Positions 43,023-53,951 of a DNA stretch of 64,000 nucleotides are shown one piece after another. The DNA is from Astrocystis sublimbata. Its lineage: Eukaryota; Ascomycota; Sordariomycetes; Xylariales; Xylariaceae. The stretch lies in NCBI GenBank assembly GCA_022453515.1, contig JAJNNY010000105.1, positions 1 through 64,000 on the forward strand, in the 5' to 3' direction. Every line of letters starts with the position of its first letter. Position 1 is the first letter of the stretch. The notes beneath the pieces are model-generated. The model searched no databases. It was not told where the DNA came from and was given only the letters and a program-made list of their open reading frames with translations. Both the position numbers and the translations under genes were made by a program.

Positions 43023-44153
43023 ATGGCTTTGACCAACAATATCTCATCTCCCCAAGCAACACTAATTCCTTTCATTACTACTGAAGAGGCCGCCCTATTA
43101 GTGTACCCTCCCAATGCACTACCAGGTGCTCGCAATGTCGACACCTTCTACGGCACCATGCGTGTCTACGAATGGGGGCCGGAAAGTGGTGAGAAGGTCC
43201 TGTTCGTTCATGGAGATGCCACACCTTGTCTGGTCTTCTCCAACATTGCACAAGGGCTTGCGGATGCAGGATACCGAGTGATGCTGTTTGGTAAGCATTC
43301 CGTCGACATCCAGCGAGGTCATATTGATAACTAACCCATCGCGACTTGGTCGCCGCCGTTACCGACAGATCTATGGGGCAGAGGATACAGTGATACGCCT
43401 CTGAATTGCCGACATGATGTTCGTTTATTCTCCTCTCAGATCCTTTTGACCTTGGCCTCTTCACCTATCTCTTGGCTTGGAAATGGCATCAAATTCTCAA
43501 TTGTCGGATTCTCTTTGGGTGGTCCTATCTCCCTGTCGTTCGCTGGTGCTTTTCCTGAGGCCATTCAATCCATGGTTCTCCTCGGACCAGCCGGTCTTCT
43601 GCGCAATTTACCGGAAGGCTACGAGGACCGGCTCATGCACCATCCTGAGACTGCCCCGTCGCATGACGCTATCCGCGAGAAAGTTCGACAGATCTTGGAA
43701 GTCAATCCTTCCAGCTCGCCTCTGAACATCCGACCGGACCAGAAACCAGTGCTTCCTTTGGACATGAACCTTCCTGGGCCTCCCCGTGTGGAGAAGACAT
43801 TCGATATGGGGGCTATCCTTCAGTGGCAATTCGATCATCATCATGGCCATGTACACTCATTCCAGGATACAATTAGGTTCGGCCCGCTGCGAGGGAGGGA
43901 AGATCTTTGGGAGAAGGTGTGTGACATCATTGCTGGTCGTACAAGGCCCGATTCTGCTCTTCATAACTCCAAACTTCTCGTATTCTTTGGCCGTGATGAT
44001 AATGTTGTAATTGGAGAAGAGACAACCGAGGATATCCTGAAGCTGCTTCCATCACGCCATCTTCAGGTCGAGTATGTGCCTGGGGGGCATGGATTCCCGT
44101 ATCCAAACAGTCAGGAAATCACCCAAATCATTCTATCATTCTGGCAATCTTAG
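43023..44153 (+). CDS. Alpha/beta hydrolase (350 aa)
   Basis: Serine hydrolase of the alpha/beta fold; substrate unknown. Exons 43023-43290 and 43369-44153, intron 43291-43368 (GTAAGC...CGACAG), 1053 bases. Motifs: oxyanion loop LFVHGDATPC, DLWGRGYSDTP across the intron, nucleophile elbow VGFSLGGPIS (GxSxG), an Asp in LVFFGRDDNVV and His in PGGHGFPYP near the C-terminus, giving a complete triad. No signal peptide (MALTNNISSPQATLIPFI), so probably intracellular. The intron-joined DLWGRG block is diagnostic and confirms the splice. Confidence 0.9.
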
Positions 44154-45873
44154 CTTATTGTGAGCTAGCTCATAGATTATATCACAAAGTAATGCTCACA
44201 GTCAGGTTCCGTCTCCTTATATATTTGATGATCCCTTATTGTGACCTGAGTTACCTGGCCTCCTTGTTGTCCTGAACCGTGATCCATGCTTTGAGTCATC
44301 TGCCACTGGCACGAGAAAGCGATTCTATCTCTGGCGCTGACACAAGCTGTTGCGATATCAACCGTATCATTGATATCACTCGTTGCGTTCAACTCCCTGC
44401 CTTCCTTCTTTGATCTACTCAAACAGGACTTATACTACCCGATGGATAAACACGGTCGCAATTCTAGCTATAAACAAGTAGTTAAACCCTTCACCAACCT
44501 AGTAGAATAACTTGCGACTAGTCACTAGAAAATTTCTGTGCACTGAAGCCGAACTTGCTTCCCCCCAGCCATGGTGGAAGCTCTTCGTTACGTCGCACGA
44601 ATACACGGACCTTGCCTTCCACTGCATGCATCTACTTACCCACCCAGGCAGAGGCAGGTACATAGAAGACGTCAACTGGCAACTGCAATGGGGCAGAAAT
44701 CCCGGACCGTGGCGCCTCGAGCCAAACGGGCTATGCTCGATCCCTTAAAAGGCCCGATGGACCGCTTCTTCAGCTCAACTGCGACACTTTCAAAACGTCC
44801 GACTGTCCCTGTTCGACCTGTTCTCGCCCCAAGAGCGAGAATGTCTACGTGTGCGGAAGACATGTGGCGGTTACGGCTGGGACTCTGACCACGAGGACGG
44901 CCACGATGAAGACGATGCACAGTTCAAACTGGCGCACTTTGGGCCTCGCTGGGTAGCCAACACGGAGCCATGACCTTTTCCCTGTGCTCACATGAGAGCA
45001 CTATGTTTAATGGGGGAATGTTATAAACGGCAGCTGTATAGAGACCCAAAATTTAAGCAAATGGGAGAATGGGGAAGATCTGCTTTCCAGTTGGCTAGAC
45101 ATGGATTCTCAGGAACTTGACCACACGGCAGATTGTGCACCACGAAGCTGTTACGCTCTCGCCCGAGGGCATTCGTGGCCCATTCATGCCAACAGTAGGC
45201 TTCGGGAACGTTGTCCTGTCTCGCATCTGGTGGTCACCAAGAGATTCTGAAGCATTTTCAGAGCACACTGCAAACGTCGTAAGGGGCGTCTAGGAGGGCA
45301 TCGCTTCGACATCACGACACTCGAGAGGCTTGATATGGAGGTTGCTGCCGAGACCGAGGACGCTCCGGCGCTGCTGAATGGACTGATGCGATCGAGGAGG
45401 TAAAGGCAGATTTCGCAGAGAAGTGGAAGAATGAGAGGAGCATTCAGAATAGCGCTGTACAAATCGTCCGTCTGTATTGGGAATAACGAGAAGTTAATTT
45501 GCAATTGCAATAACTGAATTCAACACTGCCCACTTGGGTTAGGGGACTTTCAATTGCAGCCATCAATCAAGGCCAGGGTTTGACCTCTATGTCACACAGT
45601 ATCAAGCTATCATGAAGGCAGGGGTACCTATAGGCAGAAGCGAGGGAACTACCTAGATAGGTCCCGTACTTACCAGGAACAGCTAGCGAGGGGACGACAG
45701 TGGCGAAAAGTGGTTAGTGCGGCCAGAGGCGACTTAGCGTCAAAAAAGTAGGTGCATTGCTTGCAGGACTTCGAAGATTCCAACCCATTGCCCACCAAAA
45801 CAATGCTACTGTTACAACATCAACATCTTCAACCGAGTCCTTGACTCTCTACCCACCCACGCTCTCTCTTGCG
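44154..45873. other. Intergenic region with possible gene relic
   Basis: Large gap before the helicase. Plus-strand pieces at 44512-44748 and about 44760-44973 (the latter with FDLFSPQERECLRVRKTCGG and an acidic DSDHEDGHDEDDAQF) look protein-like but are in different frames and lack a family match; perhaps a decayed F-box-like gene. The helicase promoter lies at the right end. Confidence 0.4.
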
Positions 45874-47658
45874 ATGCAAGCTGCCCAACTAGCCCATAGG
45901 ACAGTCATTCCAGTCTTGTTCCCCATACCTCGACTGTCCATCCTCCGCCACAGCTCTACATTGACGCGCAGCTTGCTAGCCGACATGTCGGCGAGGCATG
46001 CCCCCAAGTCGAAGCAATCCGGCAAATGGAGAAGCAGAGGACCGCCTGCGCGGGCACTCGGCCAGCACGCACCGAATCACACTCTCGCTCACAATGAATC
46101 GAGCAATCCCGCGCCTGCGCAAGACCCCGTGGTCGTTGCCGCCCCGTCGACTGACCCGCCGTCTTCCGCCGAGGAGAAGTTCAGCGACTTGAGCCACGGC
46201 GGGCTTGTCCATCCCACCTTGCTCCGCACCATCGCCGAGGACCTGAAGTTCGAACACATGACGCCCGTCCAAGCAGCTACCCTCCGGCCGATCCTCACCG
46301 ACCGATCCGACATTCTGGCCCAGGCCAAGACAGGCACGGGCAAGACCGTCGCCTTCTTGCTGCCTGCCCTCCAGAGGCTGGTCACCCGCCAGGTCCAGCC
46401 CGGCTCGGCCGTGTCTTTGCTGGTTGTCACCCCAACCCGCGAGCTGGCACTGCAGATAGCCGCCGAAGCGAACGCCTTGTTGCAGCGCCTGCCTCAGTAC
46501 AAGGTCTGCATCGCTATCGGAGGCACTAACAAGGACACAGAGGAAAGACGTATCCTCAAAGGCTGCGACATCCTCATTGGTACCCCGGGACGTCTTTTCG
46601 ACCATCTTGGCGGAGATGAGAGTCCCATCACCCCGAAGCTGCAGCAGCTGGATACCTTGGTCCTGGATGAGGCAGACAGGCTCCTGGACATGGGCTTCCT
46701 CCCGTCTCTGAAGCAGATCGTTGGATGCCTACCCAACAGAGCTGTCAAGCCTCGGCAAGGCATGCTTTTCTCAGCCACTGTCCCCGAGTATGTTCAAAAG
46801 GTGTCTGGTCTCGTGCTGTCGAAAGAGTACAAGTACATCTCCACGATACAAAAAGGCGACACCAACACACATGAGCGCGTCCCGCAACAGTTGATCGTAG
46901 TACCCGAATTCTCCGACGTCGCCGCTGCTCTGCTGGGCGCAGTGCGCCAGGAGCTGAGCGAAGTAGGAGCAGAGACCTTCAAGGCTATCGTCTTCGCTCC
47001 CACCGCAGCGCACGTCAACTTTTACGCCGAACTCCTTGAGCAGTTTCCCAGTATGCCACCTATCCTTTTCCTCCACTCACGAATGTCCCAGAGCAAGCGC
47101 ACGGGCGTGACCGAGAAATATCGCAAAGCTCGAAATGGCATCATGATCGCCACCGATGTCATAGCTCGCGGCATGGACTTTCCCGCCGTCACCAACGTCT
47201 TCCAGGTAGGCATCCCCTCCGACAAAGAATCATACGTGCATCGGCTCGGCCGCACAGCTCGTGCCGGCGCCGAGGGCAGGGGCTCGTTCATCATCTCGTC
47301 CCACGAATCCTGGTTTCCGAAGTGGGAACTCAAGGGCATCACATTCAACGAATACCCTGCCGATCTGACTGCTCGAGACGACGTCAAGAGACTCACTGTG
47401 CAGATGGAGAACCAAACAAAGACATACCAGGCATGGCTCGGATACTATAAGAGTTATCTGAAGCGTATGGGCTGGGACAACGTCAGGCTTGTGGCCGAGG
47501 CCAACAAGTATGCGCTCCAGGGCCTCGGTGCTGCCGAGGTCCCGGGCCTGGAGAAGAATATCGTTGGCAAGATGGGACTCAGGGGAGTACAGGGTTTAAA
47601 TGTGATACAGAATCGCCCACGCGAGCCGCGCGGACAGGGTGGCGCCGGCCGCACTTAG
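45874..47658 (+). CDS. mss116: Mitochondrial DEAD-box RNA helicase (Mss116/CYT-19-like), 594 aa
   Basis: ATP-dependent RNA helicase that likely aids folding and splicing of mitochondrial introns. Single exon. All motifs are intact: Q (MTPVQAATLRPI), I (AQAKTGTGKT), Ia (PTRELALQ), Ib (TPGRLFDHL), II (VLDEADRLLDMGF), III (SAT), V (ATDVIARGMDFP) and VI (HRLGRTARAG). ATG at 45874 gives MQAAQLAHRTVIPVLFPIPR then RLSILRHSSTLTRSLL, an Arg/Ser/Leu-rich leader without acidic residues, as for mitochondrial import. A more upstream frame extension has only TTG. The C-terminal extension (YQAWLGYYKSYLKRMGWDN) matches the Mss116 type and ends basic and Gly-rich. Confidence 0.93.
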   Translation: MQAAQLAHRTVIPVLFPIPRLSILRHSSTLTRSLLADMSARHAPKSKQSGKWRSRGPPARALGQHAPNHTLAHNESSNPAPAQDPVVVAAPSTDPPSSAEEKFSDLSHGGLVHPTLLRTIAEDLKFEHMTPVQAATLRPILTDRSDILAQAKTGTGKTVAFLLPALQRLVTRQVQPGSAVSLLVVTPTRELALQIAAEANALLQRLPQYKVCIAIGGTNKDTEERRILKGCDILIGTPGRLFDHLGGDESPITPKLQQLDTLVLDEADRLLDMGFLPSLKQIVGCLPNRAVKPRQGMLFSATVPEYVQKVSGLVLSKEYKYISTIQKGDTNTHERVPQQLIVVPEFSDVAAALLGAVRQELSEVGAETFKAIVFAPTAAHVNFYAELLEQFPSMPPILFLHSRMSQSKRTGVTEKYRKARNGIMIATDVIARGMDFPAVTNVFQVGIPSDKESYVHRLGRTARAGAEGRGSFIISSHESWFPKWELKGITFNEYPADLTARDDVKRLTVQMENQTKTYQAWLGYYKSYLKRMGWDNVRLVAEANKYALQGLGAAEVPGLEKNIVGKMGLRGVQGLNVIQNRPREPRGQGGAGRT

Positions 47659-48441
47659 CCAGGCTGGCTTAGGTAGGTGGCAGGTAGGACTTGACCACTT
47701 TCATAGAGAGCTCGGATTCGGCGACGGTCGCAGCTAGACCCGTCCGCGCAGCACTTGACCGGGAATTTAGCATGTTCTTAGAGCTAAGTTGCTTTAGTTT
47801 AGAGGTCGCGAGAAGAATTGCTTGTTCTTATGACGGCTTAATATAGCAGCAAAAACCCCGATCTACAACAGCCCGTCGATTACAGGAGGATGAATCATGT
47901 CATCGTACTCGCTAGTTGTGTCGTTGGCCCATTCCGGACTTGCTTCAATCCTTCACTGTCTCTTTTGCCATTGGTACACCCGGTCGACATACGAAGCTTT
48001 GATGGCTCGGAAGCTATCACGTGAAAGAGCCCCAATCTGACAATCTCTGCAACAATATACCACTGTAGCATCATCTTAGTACATGACCGGTAGGTAACTC
48101 CCGAGAGGAGGTCCCGCCTCTTTCTTTGTCTTGCACCCCCGGCGGCGACAGTCTCACATCGGCGGGGTGCCCTATCAATAATGTAGCCTCGAGCTGTTGG
48201 CTCGCTGTCCTGCATGATGCAACCTATCATACCAAGCACCCTACTAACAGATCGTTACGAAGGCCACATGCTCGGGGTACTCAATCACGTCTTCATACCT
48301 TTTTGAAGTTTTGTTATTGTCTGGCAGCTCTTACAATACTTTGCTTGAGTCCAACAAGCAAGCACCACTTATCGCACGCAATCGCCGGCTCCATCTATTC
48401 TAAAGGCGCATAAGGGCAATAGGCTCTGAACTTAGGCGACG
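47659..48441. other. Intergenic region
   Basis: Helicase 3' flank and SDR promoter. Short open stretches on both strands without domain support. Confidence 0.5.
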
Positions 48442-49475
48442 ATGGATGTTACAGGCGTGGCAGTTGTCGTTGGCGCAGGTATGTATGCCATACGCAATCA
48501 ATCTGTGCATTGAGTCAGCTGCTCACCAGCGCCCAGGCAGTGGCATTGGCCGAGAATGCGCTCTTATGTTCGCCGAGAGAGGGGCTCGAGCAGTCGTGTT
48601 CGCCGACCTCTCCCTTGAAACGGCGACTGATGCATCTGAGGAAAGCAAGGGGATCGCCACTGCTCAAGGGTACAAGACGCTTGCACTCGAAGTCGATGTG
48701 CGAGTGAGGGCATCAGTGAAGGATATGATCGCGAAGGCGAAAGACGCTTTTGGAAGGCTGGACTATGCAGTTAACTGCGCCGGGGTAAGGATCGTTTCAT
48801 CCAACTGTCTTGATTATCTTTGGGCCATCGATTAACACGAATAAATGTTCAGGTCCCACGCCAGGTGCCCGCAGAGGTGAGCACAGTAGCAGAAACAGAG
48901 TACGACGATTTGCACGATGTAAATGCAAAAGGTTTATTGCACTGCCTCCAAGAGGAGATCAGTGCGATGAAAGACCAGGAACCGCTGATAGCCGAAGGCC
49001 GGTCCGGGCGGCGCAGTGTTGGACCTGGGTCGATCATCAACATCACCTCGCTGTCGGCTGTGTTGGGTACAGCGCAGTCGACGACATATGTTGCGAGCAA
49101 GTTCGCTGCCAGAGGTATAATCAAATGCGCAGGTGTGTATTTTTCAGTTCCTTCACTTATGTGTCCCCCAGTTACTTTATTTGCCTTGGCCATACGAATG
49201 CTGACAATGACGATAATAGCGCTGGAGAACCGCGCGAGTGGACTTCGCATCAACGAAGTATGTCCGGGTTTTACGAACACCCCATGCTTCAGCGGGGGAT
49301 TGAGAAGCAGCCTGCGGTTGGAGAAATCCTCAACAAGTCGATGCCACTGGGGCGCGTTGCCACGCCTGAGGAGATCGCTAGTGTTGTTTATTTCCTAGCC
49401 AGCCCCGGCGCAAGTTTCGTGAACGGACAGTCAATCGTGGTGGATTCTGGAGTGTCAGTCAACGTCCTCACTTGA
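48442..49475 (+). CDS. Short-chain dehydrogenase/reductase with an apparent frameshift
   Basis: NAD(P)-dependent oxidoreductase of the classical SDR family; substrate unknown. Exons 48442-48478, 48537-48784, 48853-49132 and 49220-49475. Cofactor motif GAGSGIGRE spans intron 1; NCAG precedes intron 2; catalytic Ser in ITSLSAVLG and Tyr/Lys in YVASK. Summed exons give 821 bases, one short of a whole frame. The frame INEVCPGFTNTP must change at the ACCCC run near 49279 to MLQRGIEKQPAVGEILNKSM, GRVATPEEIASVVYFLASPG and the stop at 49473-49475. A 35-bp GTATGT...TTCAG intron (49258-49292) would also restore the frame, but it would delete the conserved PGF-TP region and is shorter than known fungal introns. 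A one-base deletion or a sequence error is therefore more likely. Expected about 273 aa. Confidence 0.8.
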
Positions 49476-49967
49476 AGGTTGTATTATCTTGGCAGTAACT
49501 CACGAAAAGATGTGTAGGTCTGGGTCTAAATACTAGGATTGCACGCAGTACAGGCTGGCAGGAATCAATCAGTCCAATTGTATTTTTGTTTACCTAACCT
49601 TTGCGATCGTTCAAATGCTGAATATAGAAATGCTTTGAGCAACCCCGAAGATATTGAAATCTTCGATTTATTTTTCGCACCGCATGCCTGGAATAGAGCC
49701 GTATGGATACGACTGAGCGTGAAGTGCACGTAGATTAGATTCCCTTTGACAGTGAAGTCTTAGATGCGATGGGTCAGTCGGCAAACCCCGCAACCATGGA
49801 CTTGGCGCGGTTGAATCAGCTGTGCCAGCGTCCGGGGCTTCACCCCCTATAAATGCCAGGGGCCGGCTATCTATCAAAACACCAAGTAAGAACTAACGCT
49901 ACTTATTGTTGTGTTAAGCTTACATGGAATGGATCATTATCTCTAAGGCTATACATATACAAGCTTG
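49476..49967. other. Intergenic region with TATA box
   Basis: Promoter region of the downstream MFS gene. A TATAAAT word lies at 49848-49854. No gene seen. Confidence 0.5.
49848..49854 (+). promoter_or_regulatory. TATA box upstream of the monocarboxylate-type MFS gene
   Basis: TATAAAT lies about 115 bp before the first in-frame ATG and sits between GC-rich flanks, so it stands out. Confidence 0.5.
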
Positions 49968-51372
49968 ATGATAATATCTCGGGCAAGGGAGGATCCGATG
50001 ATGTCTGTCCAACTAGACGAGATTGACCACCAGCAAACGTCGGCTCGAAATGCAGACGGCCACCGCATCTCGTCGGCGCCCCCGCCAACCGACAGCGGCC
50101 CCAAAGCTATGAGGTTACTCGTCGCTTGCTTCCTGATCGAGGCTGTCATTTGGGGTAAGAGCCAACAAAACGTATTGAATCCATCTGATCCGCATTGACT
50201 GTCATTCAGGCTTGACGATCAGCTTCGGCGTCTTCCAGGCGTACTACGGTCGTCTTGACGAGTTCCGGGACAGCAGGCCCAACATACCTATGATCGGCAC
50301 ACTTTCCACGAGCTTCATTTTTCTCGGAACACCGTTCGCCACCCCTCTCGTGAAGCGATACCACGCCTGGCGTCAGTGGATGATTGCAGCGGGATGCACG
50401 CTGTGCGCTGCGTCGTTGGTAGGCGCTTCATTCACGAACTCAGTGGCCGGGCTCATTGCCACACAAGGAACACTTTATGGAATTGGCGTTCTTGTCGTAT
50501 ATGCACCCCTAGTGAGCCTAGTCAACGAATGGTTCGTGGACCGACGAGGCTTCGCGTATGGGATTGTGTTCGCCGGCGGCGGGGTCAGCGGCGTTGGCCT
50601 ACCGTTCCTCGTTGAATGGCTGCTGGCCACATACGGCTACCACACCACTCTCAGGATCATCGCAGTGGCCCAAGCAGTGTTGCTCGCTCCGATCTTACCC
50701 TTCGTGAAGCCAAGAGTGGCGTCGAGCAGCTCCGAGACCACTGACACTCAACTTGATTTCTTACGGCAACCCACCTTCTGGCTTCTCATGGCGTCCAACA
50801 TTTTCCAAGGTTTCGCTTATTACATCCCATTCCTCTACCTGCCTACCTTCGCATCGCTCGTCGGCCTCTCGCCCCGCGTCGGAGCTCTACTTCTGGCGGC
50901 ACTCAACTTCTCGTCGACTGTCGGACAGGTACTCTTCGGCCACCTGTCCGATCGCACAAACAATATCTTTCTATTAGTCTTCGCCACGACCTTTGTCTCA
51001 GCCATTGCATCTTTTCTCATATGGGGCTATGCGCAGTCTCTGGCCCCATTGTTGGTGTATGCAATCCTGTTCGGCTTGTTTGCCGGTTCCTATGTTGTCT
51101 TCTGGCCCAAGTTTTCTCTCCTTTCGAAAGACCCGCTTACTCTGTATGGTCTTTATGCCTTTGGGAAGGGAGTCGGCAATGTTGTCACCGGACCCATCAC
51201 GACGCGATTGCTGGCTATAAATACGTCGTCTAGTTACGGACTCGGCACATACAAGAACGTCATTCTCTACACAGGAGTTCTGCTTCTGGCATCTTCCATC
51301 AGTATCATCGGTTGGCCATTGAAGGGCTGGGGAAGCAGAAACCCTCGCGCAGATAGAAACAGGTCGAATTAA
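49968..51372 (+). CDS. MFS transporter, monocarboxylate-permease type (about 449 aa)
   Basis: Plasma-membrane transporter of the fungal MCT-like MFS branch (riboflavin/monocarboxylate type), probably an importer of organic acids or a related metabolite. Exon 1 49968-50154, exon 2 50210-51372; intron 50155-50209 (GTAAGA...TTCAG), 1350 bases. ATGs at 49968 and 49998/50001 are all in frame; MSVQLDEIDHQQTSARN may be the real start. Family blocks: AVIWGLTISFGVFQAYYG across the splice, LIATQGTLYGIGVLVVYAPL, EWFVDRRGFAYGIVFAGGGV, LPFLVEWLLATYGYHTTLRI, VGQVLFGHLSDRTNNIFLLV and FAGSYVVFWPKFSLLSKDP. About 12 membrane segments; polar N-terminus of about 55 residues. The upstream SDR is on the same strand 490 bp away and could be co-regulated (inference). 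Confidence 0.9.
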
Positions 51373-51884
51373 GGCAGATCTAATGTCTTTGCAAAACCTG
51401 GATTGGAGATTTCTTTTGGTGACACCACTTTCAACAGCTAGGAACATCAAGGTGGATATCGAACTTGAGCACATGGGACATTGTGGGATATATAAAATCG
51501 CGTCGCCGCGAAGGTAAGTATGACAAGAACACATGTGATCGTACATTTTAAGCAAATTAACTCGCCTAGGCTAAGAATCATCTCTAAGATAACACGGGAC
51601 ATTATCGAATTATCAGGAGTCACTTACATAGGATTAATCATTGTTCTATCACGCGAAGGTCTCCAGGCACTAAAAGCTTATCCTCTTTGTATGCAAATCA
51701 AATGCCTTATGTAAAAGGAAACAGTTCATTGTTATTCAATCTATCTAAAAGCTCATAATAGTTTCCATGGTCACTCACTCAAAGAACATGAGAAAAGATA
51801 ATACAAACCAGTTGTATCCAACGCTAACAAGTAAAACCCCAGGCCTCGAAGCTATGACCTTCGACAAGCCTGCAGCGAATTCAA
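51373..51884. other. Convergent intergenic region
   Basis: 3' flanks of the MFS and Cys-rich genes. No gene recognised. Confidence 0.5.
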
Positions 51885-52259
51885 CTACGAAGCAATCCTC
51901 AAACCCTTAAGCTGAACGACCAAGGTGCACATGGAACATCGACGATGGAGGCATTTGCCACACTCAGCAGAAGCAATGCCTCGATCATTGGCACTGTCAC
52001 TGTCACAGATATTGTCACAAGAATGGCACTTCCACCGCACGGTTTCCTCGACAGGCGGCGCTGGCGGTGTCAGTTGCTTTACTGCCTGCGGCTGGCCCTC
52101 CACAGAGTCAAAGACGCACTTGGCGCAGTGAGCATGGCTGCATGTTCGGCATGCGGTCTTGGCTCTCTCGTTATGTGTTCTGTCCTGGCAACATGCCCAG
52201 CCGAGCGGCCTGTCGGCAGGTTCTGGCTTGCTGTCGGGTCTCTGAGGTTGAGAATACAT
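51885..52259 (-). CDS. Small cysteine-rich protein with two zinc-finger-like modules (124 aa)
   Basis: Unrecognised function. From ATG 52259 (MYSQPQRPDSKPEP) the protein has two similar Cys/His modules: WACCQDRTHNERAKTAC then RTCSHAHCAKC, and WKCHSCDNICDSDSA then SAECGKCLHRRCSMC. Both follow a CxxC...CxxCxHxxCxxC-like plan, suggesting zinc binding and an internal duplication. No signal peptide, so probably intracellular, not a secreted effector. Another in-frame ATG at 52325 would add 22 residues, but the added part looks like leader sequence. It may belong to a fungal family of RING- or LIM-like mini-proteins; I cannot assign it. Confidence 0.6.
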   Translation of the reverse strand: MYSQPQRPDSKPEPADRPLGWACCQDRTHNERAKTACRTCSHAHCAKCVFDSVEGQPQAVKQLTPPAPPVEETVRWKCHSCDNICDSDSANDRGIASAECGKCLHRRCSMCTLVVQLKGLRIAS

Positions 52260-53951
52260 CTTGATGATAGTAGTAAGTTTCGTGAAAGGTTTAGGTTTGC
52301 TAGAGGTTTGTGGCAGTATGCTCATTTTCTGGAGTATCCTTGGGTGTTGTTGCAGTTGTTGCTGTGAATAGACTTGAGATTTAACTATCGCTAGGTGTAT
52401 TTACATATTATATAACACTGGCTATTCGATTCCTGTTTGAGTTCAATCTGCGTAAATATCAAACAAGGCTATTGGCAGACAACTCATAACAGCAATTTTC
52501 ATCATACTAGGTTCAATCTCATGGAGACTTAGGGGAATGTAACTTTTCACAGAAAACAATAAGGCCTGTCGAAGCTCTTGGCACGGGTCGCGGACCGAAC
52601 AGAGTCCTTTGATGCCATTACCCAGCTTGCTCATGAATTCAAACAGAGTATGCAATGGCAGACCTTCGCAACTTACCTACATTCCAGTGATGTAGTGTCA
52701 ATCGGTGTTTAATTACCAACTTCTAGGGGCACATGCTCGCGTGAATCAGTTGTTGCCAATCAGTCACTATCAAACTAGCTCTACTATCATTGTCTTGAGA
52801 GCTTAGATTCTGCTAACTAGAAACACATTGTTGAGACCGCGCATGTAGGTGTATATGGTGCTTATGTCAACTAGAATCCCCCAGATGATCAGATGATATG
52901 CATCAACGTATTCTCCGTTAGTAATATCATGAAGCCCCGTTACAAGCGCACACTCAAGCTTTCTTCTCGTTTCATCAAGTTTTATATTCAACATTAACCA
53001 TTGCTGCAACCTTTGAAGAATTCAAAGTCATCTTCGGTCGCAGCGCGGGGAAGTTGAGCACTTGAAAATTACGGTCTTGTTCGCATCTCCTTCAACTCAT
53101 CAAAACTTTTTCTCACGTATATAGGCAGCAATACCAGGGACAGCTTCGACGTCATCTGTCAAGCTAGATTGATAGTAAGTTAACTACCTAAACTACCCAG
53201 TCTTTGTGGGAGTCTCGGCATTTGCGGGGAATCACTATTCCGGAATCTGCCTTTGTCCAATTTGCATCATCGCGGGGTAAGCCGGTTTTACCTTGCCAAT
53301 CCCCAGAATCCCCAAATCGGGCGGGTTCATCGGACAAATATCCTTGTGACAAATAGATTCCAGAGTAAGACGTCTTATGATGCTGATTATAAGCTCCCAC
53401 CTACGTAGTGGTTTCGAGATGCAAGCTCGAAGCTGTTCATGACTTGCCCAGAGCCTGGCTATTACTTATCGCGGGGTCGCCAAGACACGCTATCACGAAT
53501 ACGCCAACATACAGCACATTATGAGAATTGTAAAACCTCCTTTACCATTTATCATATCGAAGCTTAGATGCAACAATACGCAAAATCTTGGATGTAGCAG
53601 TTACTTTGATAATGAGGCTTGTGTTGATGTCGAGCTTGTCTTTCACTTTCATACGGTCCGACTGCATGCTAGCCTGGAAGCGGACATTGGGGCGAGTGTA
53701 AGTTGGGGAATTGGGGTTGCGGGGTAGTAGTTCGCGACTTGAACTTCGCGTGGGGTAAGCGTTCCCCAATAGGTGATTTTTGCCGTGAGTGACGAACATG
53801 CTTCTTTTGTTGTTTTGGAGAGTCTGGTTCTAGAGCTATTCTATTTGGCACATTACGTAGGTGGATCAAAAACCTCGAGCGCCTATAAAAGGATGTATAG
53901 TGGCCATCATGGACCTTGGCTCAGAGAAACTACCCCTCACGATACTCGGGA
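52260..53951. other. Large intergenic region
   Basis: About 1.7 kb between the Cys-rich gene and the beta-glucosidase. Scattered short open stretches on both strands (52443-52655, 52803-53009, 53188-53400, 53521-53727), none with a recognisable domain. The GH1 promoter lies at the right end. Confidence 0.5.
53884..53890 (+). promoter_or_regulatory. TATA box of the GH1 beta-glucosidase gene
   Basis: TATAAAA lies 62 bp before ATG 53952 (76 bp before 53967), a typical spacing for a short leader. Confidence 0.65.

Noticed and set aside
46089..46605. Minus-strand open frames opposite the DEAD-box helicase
   Set aside because: Antisense shadows of conserved helicase motifs.
49258..49292. 35-bp intron in the SDR gene
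   Set aside because: Splice signals exist, but it is below known fungal intron size and would delete the conserved PGFTNTP region; kept only as an alternative.
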